The position numbers and the translations under genes are program-made. Shown here piece by piece: positions 63,989-64,000 of a stretch of DNA of 64,000 nucleotides (its first letter is position 1; the number at the start of each line of letters is the position of its first letter). Source of the DNA: Penelope pileata (Eukaryota > Chordata > Aves > Galliformes > Cracidae); assembly GCA_013396635.1 (NCBI GenBank), contig WBMW01005677.1:620001-684000 (forward strand), in the 5' to 3' direction. The notes beneath the pieces are model-generated. The model worked only from the letters and a program-made list of their open reading frames with translations, made no database searches and had not been told where the DNA came from.

Positions 63989-64000
63989 CCTCAATCTAAA
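63989..64000 (-). other. Possible exon edge with consensus splice donor
   Basis: On the minus strand the last bases read TTTAGATTGAG|GTGAGTCC. GAG|GTGAGT is a near-perfect vertebrate 5' splice site, with the exon side at 63990-64000 and continuing beyond the window. Such matches occur by chance, and only 11 bases of the putative exon are visible. Confidence 0.2.

Noticed and set aside
1..64000. CRISPR arrays, tRNA or rRNA genes, operons, phage or toxin-antitoxin modules
   Set aside because: No regularly spaced repeats, no clover-leaf with a GGTTCGAATCC-type box B, no rRNA-like blocks and no packed bacterial genes were seen. The sequence is vertebrate.

Overview
This window reads as bird nuclear DNA that is almost entirely non-coding. 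The evidence for a bird is the density of CR1 LINE fragments. Several carry the typical CR1 3' end with its short ATTCTATG-type direct repeat, and two carry decayed CR1 reverse-transcriptase reading frame. One block of about 780 bp matches, from memory, an LTR family I associate with bird genomes. The DNA is AT-rich and low in CpG. It has no bacterial-style gene packing, no operon and no long open frame that is clearly a gene. The species cannot be named from what I see.

Layout. 1-3.7 kb: unique DNA. 3.7-4.1 kb: a plus-strand CR1 piece followed by an A/T homopolymer tract. 4.6 kb: a possible old tRNA-derived SINE remnant. 4.7-21.9 kb: mostly unique DNA with a (GA)n microsatellite; the best but unproven minus-strand terminal-exon candidate is at 8.9-9.2 kb. 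21.95-22.18 kb: an assembly gap followed by a CR1 3' end. 25.2-25.8 kb: a local duplication containing two (AC)n tracts and single-N joins, best explained as an assembly artefact. 29.2-29.4 kb: the best exon-like segment in the window, on the minus strand. 35.86-36.92 kb: a 1.06 kb CR1 on the minus strand with ORF2 sequence, one visible stop and a deletion that removes the catalytic region. 41.76-41.98, about 46.45 and about 48.3 kb: three plus-strand CR1 3' ends. 45.6-46.0 kb: a possible very old CR1. 50.18-50.89 kb: a second decayed minus-strand CR1. 51.56-51.65 kb: an assembly gap between two A15 runs. 52.2-52.97 kb: a GC-rich solo LTR, probably minus-sense. 57.7-59.6 kb: a cluster of exon-like open segments on the plus strand that I could not identify. 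The right edge has a good minus-strand splice-donor match.

Interpretation. The simplest reading is intergenic or intronic bird DNA shaped by CR1 and LTR insertions. The donor match at the right edge, the 29.2-29.4 kb segment and the 8.9-9.2 kb segment are all on the minus strand and could be parts of one long gene. That is a hypothesis resting on splice motifs and open frames alone, and each motif could arise by chance. I found no CRISPR array, tRNA or rRNA gene, viral genome, toxin gene or new defence-like system.
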